Assembly (NCBI GenBank): GCA_021774785.1
Contig: JAJFIQ010000026.1
Span: 62,001-126,000, forward strand
Source of the DNA: Emcibacter sp.
GTDB taxonomy: Bacteria; Pseudomonadota; Alphaproteobacteria; Sphingomonadales; Emcibacteraceae
Length of the DNA stretch: 64,000 bases
Reading direction: 5' to 3'
A program made the translations under genes and the position numbers. Position 1 is the stretch's first letter, and each line of letters opens with the position of its first letter. The notes below the pieces were generated by a model. It worked only from the letters and a program-made list of their open reading frames with translations. It did no database searches and was not told the DNA's origin. Below are positions 1 to 7,883 of this stretch, in pieces.

Positions 1-525
1 GGAATTAAGCATAGCCCATGCTGCTGATAATTCTTCCGGGCTTTTGACGATGGCTTGCCCCTTTCCATCATAGCCAAAACGACGGGTTTTCAAAACGGCG
101 GGATAGGTGATGATTTTTAAAGCTTCCACCGCCTCACCCTCTGTCATGACAGCGGCATAGGGGGCCGTCTCAACACCAATTTTATTTAGAAAGTTTTTCT
201 CGTGCAGCCGATCCTGTGAAACCTGTAATACCTGGGCACTGGGAAATGTCGGCACATGCTGGTTCAGTAATTCCACAGTTTCCACTGGAATATTCTCGAA
301 CTCATAAGTAACAACATCAACCACTTTGGCAAAACGTATCAACGCCACTTCATCGGTATAGCTGCTCCGGCTAAGTCGGTTCGTAACCTGTTCTGCCGGA
401 TTTTTTTCATCGGGACAATATATATGAGTATGATACCCAAGCTGCGCAGCCGCCATAGCTAACATCCGGCCCAGCTGTCCCCCACCAAGAATACCGATGA
501 CCGATCCGGGTTCCAGCTTTATCAT
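1..525 (-). CDS. purK: PurK, N5-carboxyaminoimidazole ribonucleotide synthase, N-terminal part (runs off left edge)
   Basis: PurK is an ATP-grasp enzyme that carboxylates AIR with bicarbonate to N5-CAIR in purine synthesis. Only the first 175 codons are in the window. The frame is open from the ATG at 525 to base 1 and reads MIKLEPGSVIGILGGGQLGR, the usual nucleotide-binding glycine-rich N-terminus of the family. The gene starts 18 bases after the purE stop on the same strand, so purE-purK is an operon and PurK hands its unstable product to PurE. The ATP-grasp C-terminal half lies outside the window. Confidence 0.95.
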   Translation of the reverse strand, partial: MIKLEPGSVIGILGGGQLGRMLAMAAAQLGYHTHIYCPDEKNPAEQVTNRLSRSSYTDEVALIRFAKVVDVVTYEFENIPVETVELLNQHVPTFPSAQVLQVSQDRLHEKNFLNKIGVETAPYAAVMTEGEAVEALKIITYPAVLKTRRFGYDGKGQAIVKSPEELSAAWAMLNS

Positions 526-543
526 TATCCTTGTCTTTCGTGA

Positions 544-1038
544 TTATTGATCAACGGGCACAATGGCAACTGAAGCCGTCTGGGTCTTGCGCCATGCGGC
601 CAGTTTTCCGGATATATTTTCATCCAGAAGGGATATGATTGATGCCGCCATCAGTCCTGCATTTTTGGCCCCGGCCTTGCCAATAGCAAGAGTTCCCACT
701 GGCACACCGCCCGGCATTTGCACGATAGACAAAAGACTATCCATGCCTTTTAAGGCTTTGCTTTCCACCGGCACCCCCAGCACGGGAAGCGCCGTCATGG
801 AGGCGGCCATGCCCGGCAAATGAGCCGCCCCGCCAGCACCGGCAATGATCACCTTCAACCCTCTGGTGGCCGCCGTTTCAGCATATTCCACCAACCGCTT
901 TGGTGTCCGGTGGGCGGAGACAATCCTGGCCTCATAATCAATACCCAGTTGATCCAAAATATCCGTCGCATGCTTCATGACCGGCCAATCAGACTGACTG
1001 CCCATAATCACACCTACAACTGGTTTATTGTCGCTCAT
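544..1038 (-). CDS. purE: PurE, N5-carboxyaminoimidazole ribonucleotide mutase
   Basis: This 164-residue protein moves the carboxyl group of N5-CAIR to give CAIR, the step after PurK in de novo purine synthesis. Class I PurE motifs are all visible: the phosphate-binding GSQSDWPVM near residues 13-21, SAHRTP at 41-46 with the catalytic His, and the loop [12 protein letters not shown] at 66-77. Length is normal for the family. It is the first gene of a minus-strand operon with purK 18 bases downstream. The upstream region is shared with the divergent diguanylate cyclase gene. Confidence 0.97.
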   Translation of the reverse strand: MSDNKPVVGVIMGSQSDWPVMKHATDILDQLGIDYEARIVSAHRTPKRLVEYAETAATRGLKVIIAGAGGAAHLPGMAASMTALPVLGVPVESKALKGMDSLLSIVQMPGGVPVGTLAIGKAGAKNAGLMAASIISLLDENISGKLAAWRKTQTASVAIVPVDQ

Positions 1039-1182
1039 TATTTTATTCCCATAATAGAACCCAAAGACTTCAAAACCTAAGGTGTCCCAGAAAGTCGCGA
1101 ATTATAACGATCCTTGGTCTGAGTGCAAGTTTTCCATCACAGCCACAGGCCACAAATGAATGTTTCTGGATAATATATGAAA

Positions 1183-1218
1183 TTATGTTATCATGCATAT
1201 TAATTCATAATAACATAA
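1183..1218. promoter_or_regulatory. Long inverted repeat upstream of the diguanylate cyclase gene
   Basis: Arms TTATGTTATCATG (1183-1195) and CATAATAACATAA (1206-1218) match at 12 of 13 positions with a 10-base spacer. The dyad ends 19 bases before the ATG at 1238 and sits between divergent purE and the cyclase gene. It lacks a GC-rich stem or T-run, so an operator is likelier than a terminator. The binding protein is unknown. Confidence 0.45.
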
Positions 1219-1237
1219 GTATATTGGATTACACGTA

Positions 1238-1972
1238 ATGAGAGTACCAACAACGGGCCCAACGAGAAGAGCCGAGCCACTGCGCCGAAAAACCGTGGGC
1301 AAAGTAGAGAGTTCAACTCAGTCTGCCCCAGTAAACGGTATACGTAATATACAGGATACCAGCAGTATCATGGGTATTCCGGCGGGGGAAGTCACCGAAA
1401 AAGTGCGCAATGCGATCATGACGCTAATGTCAGAAGTGGACAGCATGCGCAAAGACCTGGAGTTGGCACACCGCAAAATATCCGAACTTGAAAAGTTGGC
1501 CGATCAGGACAGCCTGTTAGAAATTTCCAACCGTCGGGCCTTCGTGCGGGAAATGACCCGGATGATTTCCTACTCCCAGCGCTATGGCATTAACAGCTCG
1601 CTGGTATATTTGGATATGAATGACCTGAAGAAAATCAATGATAGCTACGGCCATCAGGCAGGAGATACAGCGCTTTCCCACATGGCCAATGTCATTGTAA
1701 AAAATCTGCGTACTTCAGATATTGTCGGCAGACTTGGTGGCGATGAATTCGGCATCATCCTGCCCAAAGCAGATGAGGAAACAGCCAGAGTGAAAGCTCA
1801 GTCCCTGATAGAAGCTATCAAGAATACCCCCTTGAATTGGCAAGGCAACAACGTCATCCTTAGGGTTGCTTATGGTATTCATCCCTTAATGGGCCATGAA
1901 AGTGCCGATCAGGCTCTGGATAAAGCCGATCAAAATATGTATGCCCATAAAAAAGAATTGAAAAAAGAATAG
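1238..1972 (+). CDS. Soluble GGDEF diguanylate cyclase
   Basis: The protein has 244 residues and should make cyclic di-GMP from two GTP. The GGDEF domain fills residues about 88-244: the DSLLEISNRR start, the metal-binding LDMNDLKKINDSYGH around 125-139, and an intact GGDEF active site at 167-171. An RxxD inhibitory site (R158, D161) lies five residues before GGDEF, so product feedback inhibition is expected. The first 85 residues contain a basic stretch and a short probable coiled coil (about 55-88) but no recognised sensor and no membrane segment. It stands alone, and a long dyad lies just upstream. What activates it cannot be read from the sequence. Confidence 0.92.
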   Translation: MRVPTTGPTRRAEPLRRKTVGKVESSTQSAPVNGIRNIQDTSSIMGIPAGEVTEKVRNAIMTLMSEVDSMRKDLELAHRKISELEKLADQDSLLEISNRRAFVREMTRMISYSQRYGINSSLVYLDMNDLKKINDSYGHQAGDTALSHMANVIVKNLRTSDIVGRLGGDEFGIILPKADEETARVKAQSLIEAIKNTPLNWQGNNVILRVAYGIHPLMGHESADQALDKADQNMYAHKKELKKE

Positions 1973-1982
1973 CGGATATATT

Positions 1983-2186
1983 TTAGGCTATAATATCAGG
2001 CAATAAATCATTCTCCATTCGGGTTATTCTGTCACGCAGGTAAAGTTTCTGTTTTTTGAGGCGTTGAATCTGAATAACGTCTGATTTACCACTTTCAATC
2101 AGGGCCTCTATTGCCATATCAAGGTCCCGATGCTGTATGATCAGCTGCCGAACCTTTTCAGCAATTTCACTTTCATCCATTGTCAT
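1983..2186 (-). CDS. YdcH-like DUF465 family small protein
   Basis: A 67-residue protein of the YdcH/DUF465 family, recognised by the pattern HRDLDMAIEAL...QIQRLKKQKLYLRDRI. The family forms a short alpha-helical, probably coiled-coil, hairpin of unknown function and is common in alphaproteobacteria. The ATG at 2186 is used here, and a second Met two codons on is also possible. The gene is convergent with the diguanylate cyclase, its stop lying 10 bases after that gene's stop. A second family member lies at 2630-2800 on the other strand. Confidence 0.85.
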   Translation of the reverse strand: MTMDESEIAEKVRQLIIQHRDLDMAIEALIESGKSDVIQIQRLKKQKLYLRDRITRMENDLLPDIIA

Positions 2187-2629
2187 AACACTAAAAAGTC
2201 CACTGGTAAGTTAGAAGCACAATCACTTAAATATAATAACATATTTCACAAGGTTTGACTTTAACATTTTTCCAATTTCCATCGTCACCTGCTTCCGCCG
2301 TCCCCTCAAACCACATCAACAACATGGGCCAACAATATTGAAGTGACCAAAAGAGCACCCCACATCCCCTTGGGCGAGGCGTTCCAACAAGTGCGCGCCA
2401 CAACAAATGCCGGATATGCCTATGATTATTTTTCCCTTTATTAACGGATATGGAATTTGGCCTTTAATTCTTAAAATTTTCAGAAAGTCTCACGAAATAT
2501 TAATTCATATACTGAAATAATATTACCTACCATGCCAAGATTTTAAATTGAATCATAGATTTTCGTGACAAATCCCGTGTTTTATGCTCTAATATTTTGG
2601 CTAAATCCTTTCAATCAGGAGAACCGAAT
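2187..2629. other. Intergenic region with a GC-richer island, possible gene remnant
   Basis: No complete gene is visible between the two divergent YdcH-like genes. Bases about 2275-2440 are clearly more GC-rich than the AT-rich flanks and hold short open frames on both strands. The plus-strand frame ends YDYFSLY and stop near 2445; one minus-strand frame contains a hydrophobic run MWGALLVTSILLAHVVDVV. None has a start codon with a ribosome site. I do not recognise the products. It could be a decayed gene fragment or simply noncoding. Confidence 0.3.
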
Positions 2630-2800
2630 ATGCATTTAGAATCTCATCTTGCTACACTTTCAGAAAAACATCAAAAATTAGACAGCATTATCCTCAAAGA
2701 GGAACTCAGACCTTCCCCCAACAGTGTCATACTCCACGGGCTTAAAAAAGAGAAACTGAAACTTAAAGACGAGATGGAACGATTTAGACGAACGGGATAA
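2630..2800 (+). CDS. Second YdcH-like DUF465 family small protein
   Basis: A 56-residue protein with the same pattern as its neighbour (SEKHQKLDSII...LHGLKKEKLKLKDEMERF), so a DUF465/YdcH paralogue of unknown function. The start at 2630 is chosen because AGGAGA lies eight bases upstream. A longer frame from a TTG at 2597 has no ribosome site and would add residues outside the conserved domain. It is followed closely by a strong rho-independent terminator, so it is probably a single-gene transcript. Confidence 0.8.
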   Translation: MHLESHLATLSEKHQKLDSIILKEELRPSPNSVILHGLKKEKLKLKDEMERFRRTG

Positions 2801-2815
2801 CAGACCCACAGCAAC

Positions 2816-2843
2816 AGGCCCCCAAGCGGGGGCCTTTTTATTT
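2816..2843 (+). terminator. Rho-independent terminator
   Basis: A perfect 8-base stem AGGCCCCC / GGGGGCCT with loop AAGC is followed by TTTTATTT. It ends the transcript of the small YdcH-like gene at 2630-2800. Confidence 0.9.
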
Positions 2844-2868
2844 AGTCATTTCACAAAGAAATAGCAAA

Positions 2869-3495
2869 TTATTCAGACAAACTTTCGGATACTACTTCAG
2901 TGACTTCTTCTGCCTGTGCTTCTTCTGTCTGTGCTTCTTCTGTCTGTGCTTCTGGCGCATCTTCTTCAGCTTCCACTACGGGTGGTGCTGATTTGATTAC
3001 TGCCGCATCCAGCTCACTCTGTTTACATAATCCAAGCAATACCGGATCAACAGCCTTGATTTCGGACATATTCCAATGGCTTCGTTCCCGAATAGCCAAA
3101 ATGGTCGGCTTGGTTGTACCCACCAGACGACATATTTGCGGATCAGTAAGTTCCGGGTGATGTTTCAGCAACCAAGCAATGGCATCCGGCTTGTCCTGCC
3201 TTTTAGACACCGGCGTATAGCGCGCACCACTGGAACGGGTTTTGGCTGGAATTTCATCTTCTACCAATTTCAGGCTACTGGTGCTGTCTTTTTGACAGCG
3301 TTCAATATCATCCCAAGTCAACTGACCGTTGACAATTGGATCCAGCCCAACAATATTCTGGGCCACCTGTTCATCGGCGATGCCCTGCACTTCCAATTCA
3401 TGCAGACTACAAAATTCACCAATCTGCCTAAAAGACAGACTTGTATTATCAACCAACCATACGGCTGTTGCCATTGGCATCAAAGGCTGTATCAT
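2869..3495 (-). CDS. trcR: TrcR/DUF1013 family cell-cycle transcriptional regulator
   Basis: This 208-residue protein belongs to the alphaproteobacterial DUF1013 family, annotated as the cell-cycle regulator TrcR. The N-terminus (LMPMATAVWLVDNTSLSFRQIGEFC) looks like a helix-turn-helix, followed by the conserved GLDPIVNGQLTWDDIERCQKD, RYTPVSKRQDKPDAIAWLL, LVGTTKPTILAIRER and DPVLLGLC blocks. The start has an excellent GGAGG four bases before ATG. The last 35 residues are an acidic tail with a tandem EAQTE repeat (15-base DNA repeat near 2910-2955), which looks like lineage-specific expansion. Target genes are not indicated by the neighbours. Confidence 0.88.
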   Translation of the reverse strand: MIQPLMPMATAVWLVDNTSLSFRQIGEFCSLHELEVQGIADEQVAQNIVGLDPIVNGQLTWDDIERCQKDSTSSLKLVEDEIPAKTRSSGARYTPVSKRQDKPDAIAWLLKHHPELTDPQICRLVGTTKPTILAIRERSHWNMSEIKAVDPVLLGLCKQSELDAAVIKSAPPVVEAEEDAPEAQTEEAQTEEAQAEEVTEVVSESLSE

Positions 3496-3771
3496 TTAAC
3501 CTCCTACGGGACTTAACTCCGCTTTCCTAAATATCCAAGATAACTACGGCGTAACATAAAGGAATTCGCTCAATAGGCAAAGCTTTATGCACGCTAATGG
3601 GTCATATTTGTTTCTTGGGCAAAGGGCAAGCAAAAAAAACAATCCCGTCTCCATACGTCAGGACACGTAAATGTGATGGCTACCATAGGGAAACAGATAT
3701 AAAATTGATGAGTTTACGGCCATAATCCTTTATGATAGTTTTTTATAATTTCAAACAAGCGACGAGACATC

Positions 3772-4341
3772 ATGAAGCACGTCCTCACACTATGCATCAG
3801 TATATCATTATTCTTTGGGTATTTTTTTACGGCTCATGCCATAACCCCTCTCGGTGAAAATGATATTCAACATTTCATGAATGCCATGAAACCCCTGCAG
3901 GAATTAGGGGAAAAATATGACTTTCCTGAAAATACAGATACACCAGCAGAAAACCCGGACTTTGCTGACTTCTCCCCCATGTCACGTGCTTTAAAAGACG
4001 TAAAAGACCATGAATCCTATGAAGAATTTAAAACAATAATTCTTGCCGCTGGTTTTTCTACCCCGCAGCAATGGGCTTCCATTGGTGACCGAATTATGCG
4101 GGCCTACACTTCCGCCAAGATAATTGAGACGATGACGCCGGAAAAAATACAGAAAATGCTGAAAAGTATTGAAGAAGTTAAAAAAAACGAATATTTATCA
4201 CCGGAAATAAAAAAACAACTCCTGAATAACCTGACGCAAGCTTTGACCATGACAGATAACTTGACCGAAAGCACCAAAGCTGATCAGGAAGCCCTGAAAC
4301 CCTATCTAGCCAAACTAGAACGACTATTTGAGGAACGATAA
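3772..4341 (+). CDS. Secreted helical protein of unknown function
   Basis: A 189-residue protein with a clear Sec signal peptide (about residues 1-23, cleavage after FTAHA). The mature part is rich in Glu, Lys and Leu and looks mostly helical, with no metal-binding or catalytic motif I recognise. Its stop overlaps the ATG of the DUF3126 gene by one base (TAATG), so the two are co-translated and may work together. I do not assign a function. Confidence 0.75.
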   Translation: MKHVLTLCISISLFFGYFFTAHAITPLGENDIQHFMNAMKPLQELGEKYDFPENTDTPAENPDFADFSPMSRALKDVKDHESYEEFKTIILAAGFSTPQQWASIGDRIMRAYTSAKIIETMTPEKIQKMLKSIEEVKKNEYLSPEIKKQLLNNLTQALTMTDNLTESTKADQEALKPYLAKLERLFEER

Positions 4342-4574
4342 TGAATAGAACAGAAATTTTGCGTCTGCGTAAATATCTGAATGATAAATTTAGCACAAAC
4401 AATTTTGAACTAGATGCAGGCAACCAGAAAGACGGCAGCATGGAATTGCATTTCGCCGGTGAATTTCTTGGTGTTATCTATCGGGATGAAGATGAGGGCG
4501 AAGTATCATACGCGCTGAATATCGCAATTTTAGAAGAAGACCTGCCCAGCGCATCCGATGCATCATTGATCTAG
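4341..4574 (+). CDS. DUF3126 family protein
   Basis: A 77-residue protein that fits the alphaproteobacterial DUF3126 family: N-terminal LRKYLNDKF, then ELHFAGEFLGVIYRDEDEGEVSYALNIAILEEDL. The family is short, cytoplasmic and of unknown function. It overlaps the upstream secreted-protein gene by one base and forms a two-gene operon with it. No catalytic motif is visible. Confidence 0.85.
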   Translation: MNRTEILRLRKYLNDKFSTNNFELDAGNQKDGSMELHFAGEFLGVIYRDEDEGEVSYALNIAILEEDLPSASDASLI

Positions 4575-4593
4575 ACTCTGCTGACAATTAAGG

Positions 4594-5226
4594 TCAGGGT
4601 GTTGGCGATCTAGATTTTACTAGTTCTAGCCTTGCCAACCTTATAATACGAATGCTGGCCGTCACGGAAAGCGTCGCCATGATAGTGGCAACCAGAAAAT
4701 CCGGCCAGCCCGTACCGGTCATAAAAACGCCTGATGCTGCCATAATAATCGCCAGATTACCAATGGCGTCATTGCGCGAGCAAAGCCAAACAGACTGCAT
4801 ATTGCTGTCGCCCACCCGATACCGATAAAGCAAGGCCGCACTAAACAGGTTGGCAAGAAAAGCAATAATTCCCATCATGCCCATGATTTCAAAGGACGGG
4901 ATTTGTCCCTTGATCAGGTAATATAACATCTGTCCATATACCCACAGGCCAAGCAGACCAAGGCTGATCCCCTTAAACATGGCAACCTTTGCCCTGACTT
5001 TCAGGGAATAGCCCATCGCCATCAGGGTAATGGCATAGGTCACCGTGTCACCAAGGAAATCCAGCGCATCCGCCTGCAATGATACGGACCCGGCAAAAAA
5101 CGCGCTGCTGAATTCAGCAAAAAACATTATTCCGTTAATGATCAGCACCACCCATAATACCCTGCGGAATGATTTTACCTGTAAAGCCGCCTGATCAATA
5201 TCATCATGGTTACAGCATCCGGACAT
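4594..5226 (-). CDS. Cation diffusion facilitator-like metal transporter
   Basis: A 210-residue membrane protein with about five to six hydrophobic helices. The N-terminus has a possible metal site (CCNHDD at 4-9), and the acidic motifs SLQADALDFLGD and SRNDAIGN match the two metal-binding helices of cation efflux (CDF) proteins. It lacks the long cytoplasmic C-terminal domain of full-length CDF proteins and is shorter than the usual 290-300 residues. It overlaps the upstream ArsR-type gene by one base, so the pair is a regulator-transporter operon. The metal (zinc, cobalt or similar) cannot be fixed from sequence. Confidence 0.85.
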   Translation of the reverse strand: MSGCCNHDDIDQAALQVKSFRRVLWVVLIINGIMFFAEFSSAFFAGSVSLQADALDFLGDTVTYAITLMAMGYSLKVRAKVAMFKGISLGLLGLWVYGQMLYYLIKGQIPSFEIMGMMGIIAFLANLFSAALLYRYRVGDSNMQSVWLCSRNDAIGNLAIIMAASGVFMTGTGWPDFLVATIMATLSVTASIRIIRLARLELVKSRSPTP

Positions 5227-5519
5227 TAGATACCCCCCTGACCTTCCTTGATATGGACAACCATATCCCGAATATGATCATCTTCTGCCGCATAAAAAAT
5301 TTGTCTTCCCCGCCTGTCGTTAGCCAAAATACGGGCCGCTTTCAACAGCCGCAGATGATGACTGACCAGCGAAGGGCTTAAGCCCAGTCCTTCCGCCAAC
5401 GCGCCGGCACTGACAGGCTCCCCCAGACAGGCATAAACAATCCGTAATCTGCTGGCATCGCCAAGCAAATGGAATATTTCCGCCAATTCTATGGCGTCAT
5501 CACCGTGTAATTTTTCCAT
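5226..5519 (-). CDS. ArsR/SmtB family metal-sensing repressor
   Basis: A 97-residue winged-helix repressor. The recognition helix region is LSPSLVSHHLRLLKAARIL, followed by the beta-hairpin RRGRQIFY. The C-terminal helix carries a D-x-H then H-x-x-E pair (DDHIRDMVVHIKE), resembling the alpha-5 zinc site of SmtB/CzrA but with four fewer residues between the pairs. The ATG at 5519 is preferred; the frame extends to a TTG at 5534 that would lie inside a long palindrome, the likely operator. It should repress its own operon with the downstream metal transporter until metal binds. Confidence 0.88.
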   Translation of the reverse strand: MEKLHGDDAIELAEIFHLLGDASRLRIVYACLGEPVSAGALAEGLGLSPSLVSHHLRLLKAARILANDRRGRQIFYAAEDDHIRDMVVHIKEGQGGI

Positions 5520-5533
5520 AACTAATTTATACA

Positions 5534-5559
5534 AATATTTAAATAATTATTCAAATATT
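5534..5559. promoter_or_regulatory. Probable ArsR operator, 26-bp palindrome
   Basis: Left half AATATTTAAATAA (5534-5546) and right half TTATTCAAATATT (5547-5559) are complementary at 12 of 13 positions. It lies 15 bases upstream of the repressor ATG. Length and AT-rich core resemble the 12-2-12 operators of SmtB-type repressors. Confidence 0.65.
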
Positions 5560-5643
5560 AAAATAATATAATGATCTTAAATAGTTTGCTTTATCGCCAT
5601 TTTTTCTAGGACATTGTCAAAGGCTTTATGTAGAATCCGATTC

Positions 5644-6312
5644 ATGAATAAATTATATCATTATTGGTTTTCACCTTTTTCCAGAGCGATCCGAATGGCG
5701 CTGGGGGAAAAAGGCATTGAGTTTGAGCTGGTCCTTGAATTGCCTTGGGCGCGCAGACTTGAATTTCTTGCCCTGAACCCAGCCGCGACTGTGCCAGTCA
5801 TGACACAGGACGACGGACCTATACTAACGGGCAGCTACGCCATCCGCGAATATCTGGAAGAAACCGTCCCAAATGCGTCGCTACTGGGTGACGGCGCCGA
5901 TGAACGGGCTGAAATCCGGCGGCTTATAGATTGGTTTGATGTAAAGTTTAATGAAGAAGTAACGTCACTTTTGATCGCCGAGAAGGTAATGAAACGCTTT
6001 CTAAAGCTTGGCGTGCCAGAGGCCGATAATATCCGTTGTGCCGCCAGCAACATCAAGCAACATTTAAAATATATCGAATATCTGTCAGAACGCCGTAACT
6101 GGCTGGGTGGAGAGAATATCTCCCATGCGGACATAACCGCAGCGGCCCATCTGTCATGCATTGATTATCTGGGTGATGTACCCTGGGCTGACTTTGAGGG
6201 AGCAAAAGACTGGTATGCTCGCATCAAGTCACGGCCTTCTTTCCGGCCCTTGCTCAAAGATCTGATCGCCGGGCTACCGCCGGTGTCTCATTACAAAAAT
6301 CTTGATTTCTAG
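5644..6312 (+). CDS. Glutathione S-transferase family protein
   Basis: A 222-residue protein with the GST fold: thioredoxin-like domain from the start (LYHYWFSPFSRAIRMALGEKGI), cis-proline segment AATVPVM near 51-57, and the glutathione-contacting GSYAIREYLEE around 65-75, then an all-helical C-terminal domain. The ATG at 5644 starts directly at the fold; an upstream TTG at 5614 adds ten unconserved residues. SPFSR near the N-terminus suggests Ser or Cys/Tyr-type thiol activation, and the class is unclear. It ends four bases before queG and is probably co-transcribed. Confidence 0.85.
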   Translation: MNKLYHYWFSPFSRAIRMALGEKGIEFELVLELPWARRLEFLALNPAATVPVMTQDDGPILTGSYAIREYLEETVPNASLLGDGADERAEIRRLIDWFDVKFNEEVTSLLIAEKVMKRFLKLGVPEADNIRCAASNIKQHLKYIEYLSERRNWLGGENISHADITAAAHLSCIDYLGDVPWADFEGAKDWYARIKSRPSFRPLLKDLIAGLPPVSHYKNLDF

Positions 6313-6316
6313 TATC

Positions 6317-7435
6317 ATGCCGGACAAGCAGGCTGCCAAAGACCATATTATAAAGACAGCAAGGGACGCGGGCTTTGACCTGATCAAAATCACTGACCCT
6401 TTTGGCTTGACACTTAATGCCCGCTATTACCAGCAATTCCTTGATCAGAATCGCCACGGCGATATGACATGGATGACGGAAAAAACCGAAAGACGGTCAG
6501 ACCCGACAACCCTTTGGCCGGATGTTAAAAGCATCATTCTTCTGGCCATGAATTACGGCCCCAATCAAGACCCCTTTGAAACCCTGAAATTAAAAGACAG
6601 AGCAAATATTTCTGTCTATGCGCGGGGCAAAGATTATCATGATGTGGTCAAGAAGAAGCTCAAACAGGTGGCCCGTGATATTCACCGGAAATATGATGAA
6701 GAGGTCAAAGTCTTTGTGGATACTGCGCCGGTCATGGAGAAACCGCTGGCGGAGAAAGCCGGACTTGGCTGGCAAGGTAAACATACCAATCTGGTAAGCC
6801 GAGAATTTGGCTCATGGCTTTTTCTGGGCAGCATATTCACCACCCTTGAGCTCACGCCGGATACGCCGGAAACGGACCATTGCGGAAGTTGTCGTAAATG
6901 TCTCGACATCTGTCCGACCGATGCCTTCCCCGCACCAAACCAACTGGATGCCAGACGTTGTATATCCTACCTTACTATTGAATATAAAGGCCATATTGCC
7001 AAGGAATTTCGCAAAGCCATGGGTAACCGTATCTATGGCTGTGATGATTGTCTGGCGGTCTGCCCGTGGAATAAATATGCCCGCAGACTGGATGAGCCCG
7101 CCTATCTGCCCCGTGCCGATATGGCATTTCCGGCACTGGCTGAACTTGTGGAGCTGGATGACGCCACTTTTCGTACCACTTTTTCCGGCTCACCCATAAA
7201 ACGCATAAAGCGGGATTTTTTCATCCGCAATATACTGATCGCCATTGGTAATAGTGGCAATGTTAAATTCATTCCACAAGTTGAACAAAAGCTAAGTGAG
7301 CCTTCCCCATATATCCGCGCCATGGCCGTTTGGTCTCTTGGTGAGCTATGCGATGATAAGCAGTGGCTGATCTTCAAACAAAAATATTGCAAAAGTGAAA
7401 CAGATATTCATGTCCTTCAAGAATGGAAGAGCTGA
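6317..7435 (+). CDS. queG: QueG, epoxyqueuosine reductase
   Basis: A 372-residue cobalamin-dependent iron-sulfur enzyme that reduces epoxyqueuosine to queuosine at the tRNA wobble position. Two [4Fe-4S] motifs are intact: CGSCRKCLDICP (Cys 189, 192, 195, 199) and CDDCLAVCP (Cys 242, 245, 249), with a further Cys at 215. The catalytic-region VDTAPVMEKPLAEKAGLGWQGKH is conserved. A HEAT-like C-terminal segment is present, as in many QueG. The ATG at 6317 is chosen over an upstream TTG. It starts four bases after the GST stop. Confidence 0.96.
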   Translation: MPDKQAAKDHIIKTARDAGFDLIKITDPFGLTLNARYYQQFLDQNRHGDMTWMTEKTERRSDPTTLWPDVKSIILLAMNYGPNQDPFETLKLKDRANISVYARGKDYHDVVKKKLKQVARDIHRKYDEEVKVFVDTAPVMEKPLAEKAGLGWQGKHTNLVSREFGSWLFLGSIFTTLELTPDTPETDHCGSCRKCLDICPTDAFPAPNQLDARRCISYLTIEYKGHIAKEFRKAMGNRIYGCDDCLAVCPWNKYARRLDEPAYLPRADMAFPALAELVELDDATFRTTFSGSPIKRIKRDFFIRNILIAIGNSGNVKFIPQVEQKLSEPSPYIRAMAVWSLGELCDDKQWLIFKQKYCKSETDIHVLQEWKS

Positions 7436-7439
7436 GCCA

Positions 7440-7733
7440 TCACCGCGTACAGGGAAGATCACCGATCTCAACTTTATTACTGCCCTTTTTTTTATTTTTT
7501 TTAGGGGCCGTACAGTCTCCTTTTTTAGGCTTTCCGTCATATCTTAGAGGTTTAGCACCCCCGCTTTTGCCGGTATGAGCTTTCTTGGCTTCTTTTTTCA
7601 CCATCATTTCGGCTTTTTTCTTGTCACCTTTTTCGCCCGCATGAACAATTGCCGGGCTAATAACAAATGAAGCCGCCGTCAATATCGCGACCATGAGCTT
7701 TAGTGAAACATTAGTTTTTACTGGTTTAAGCAT
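7440..7733 (-). CDS. Small secreted Lys-rich protein (paralogue A)
   Basis: A 97-residue protein with a signal peptide (residues about 1-31, ending SPAIVHA). The mature part begins GEKGDKKKAEMM, is strongly basic, and contains two Cys near the C-terminus (GDCTAPKK and DLPCTR). The ATG at 7733 has AGAGGGA upstream; a frame start at 7763 would add residues before the signal peptide. The signal peptide and first mature residues are nearly identical to the neighbour at 7884-8168, so the pair arose by duplication with divergent tails. Function unknown. Confidence 0.7.
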   Translation of the reverse strand: MLKPVKTNVSLKLMVAILTAASFVISPAIVHAGEKGDKKKAEMMVKKEAKKAHTGKSGGAKPLRYDGKPKKGDCTAPKKNKKKGSNKVEIGDLPCTR

Positions 7734-7838
7734 AAAAAATCCCTCTTTCTGATTACTTGTCAATCTTGTTTAAATATTATGCAAATTATCTGTTTAATAT
7801 AACATAATATTATTATTGCCCCTAAGAAATCCAAAAAT

Positions 7839-7861
7839 AAAGAAGGCACTATGCCTTCTTT
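7839..7861 (-). terminator. Rho-independent terminator after paralogue B
   Basis: A 9-base stem AAAGAAGGC / GCCTTCTTT with a five-base loop. On the minus strand it is followed by ATTTTTGG, downstream of the gene at 7884-8168 and upstream of the gene at 7440-7733. Confidence 0.75.
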
Positions 7862-7883
7862 ATGAAATCTATTTAGAAATGAA

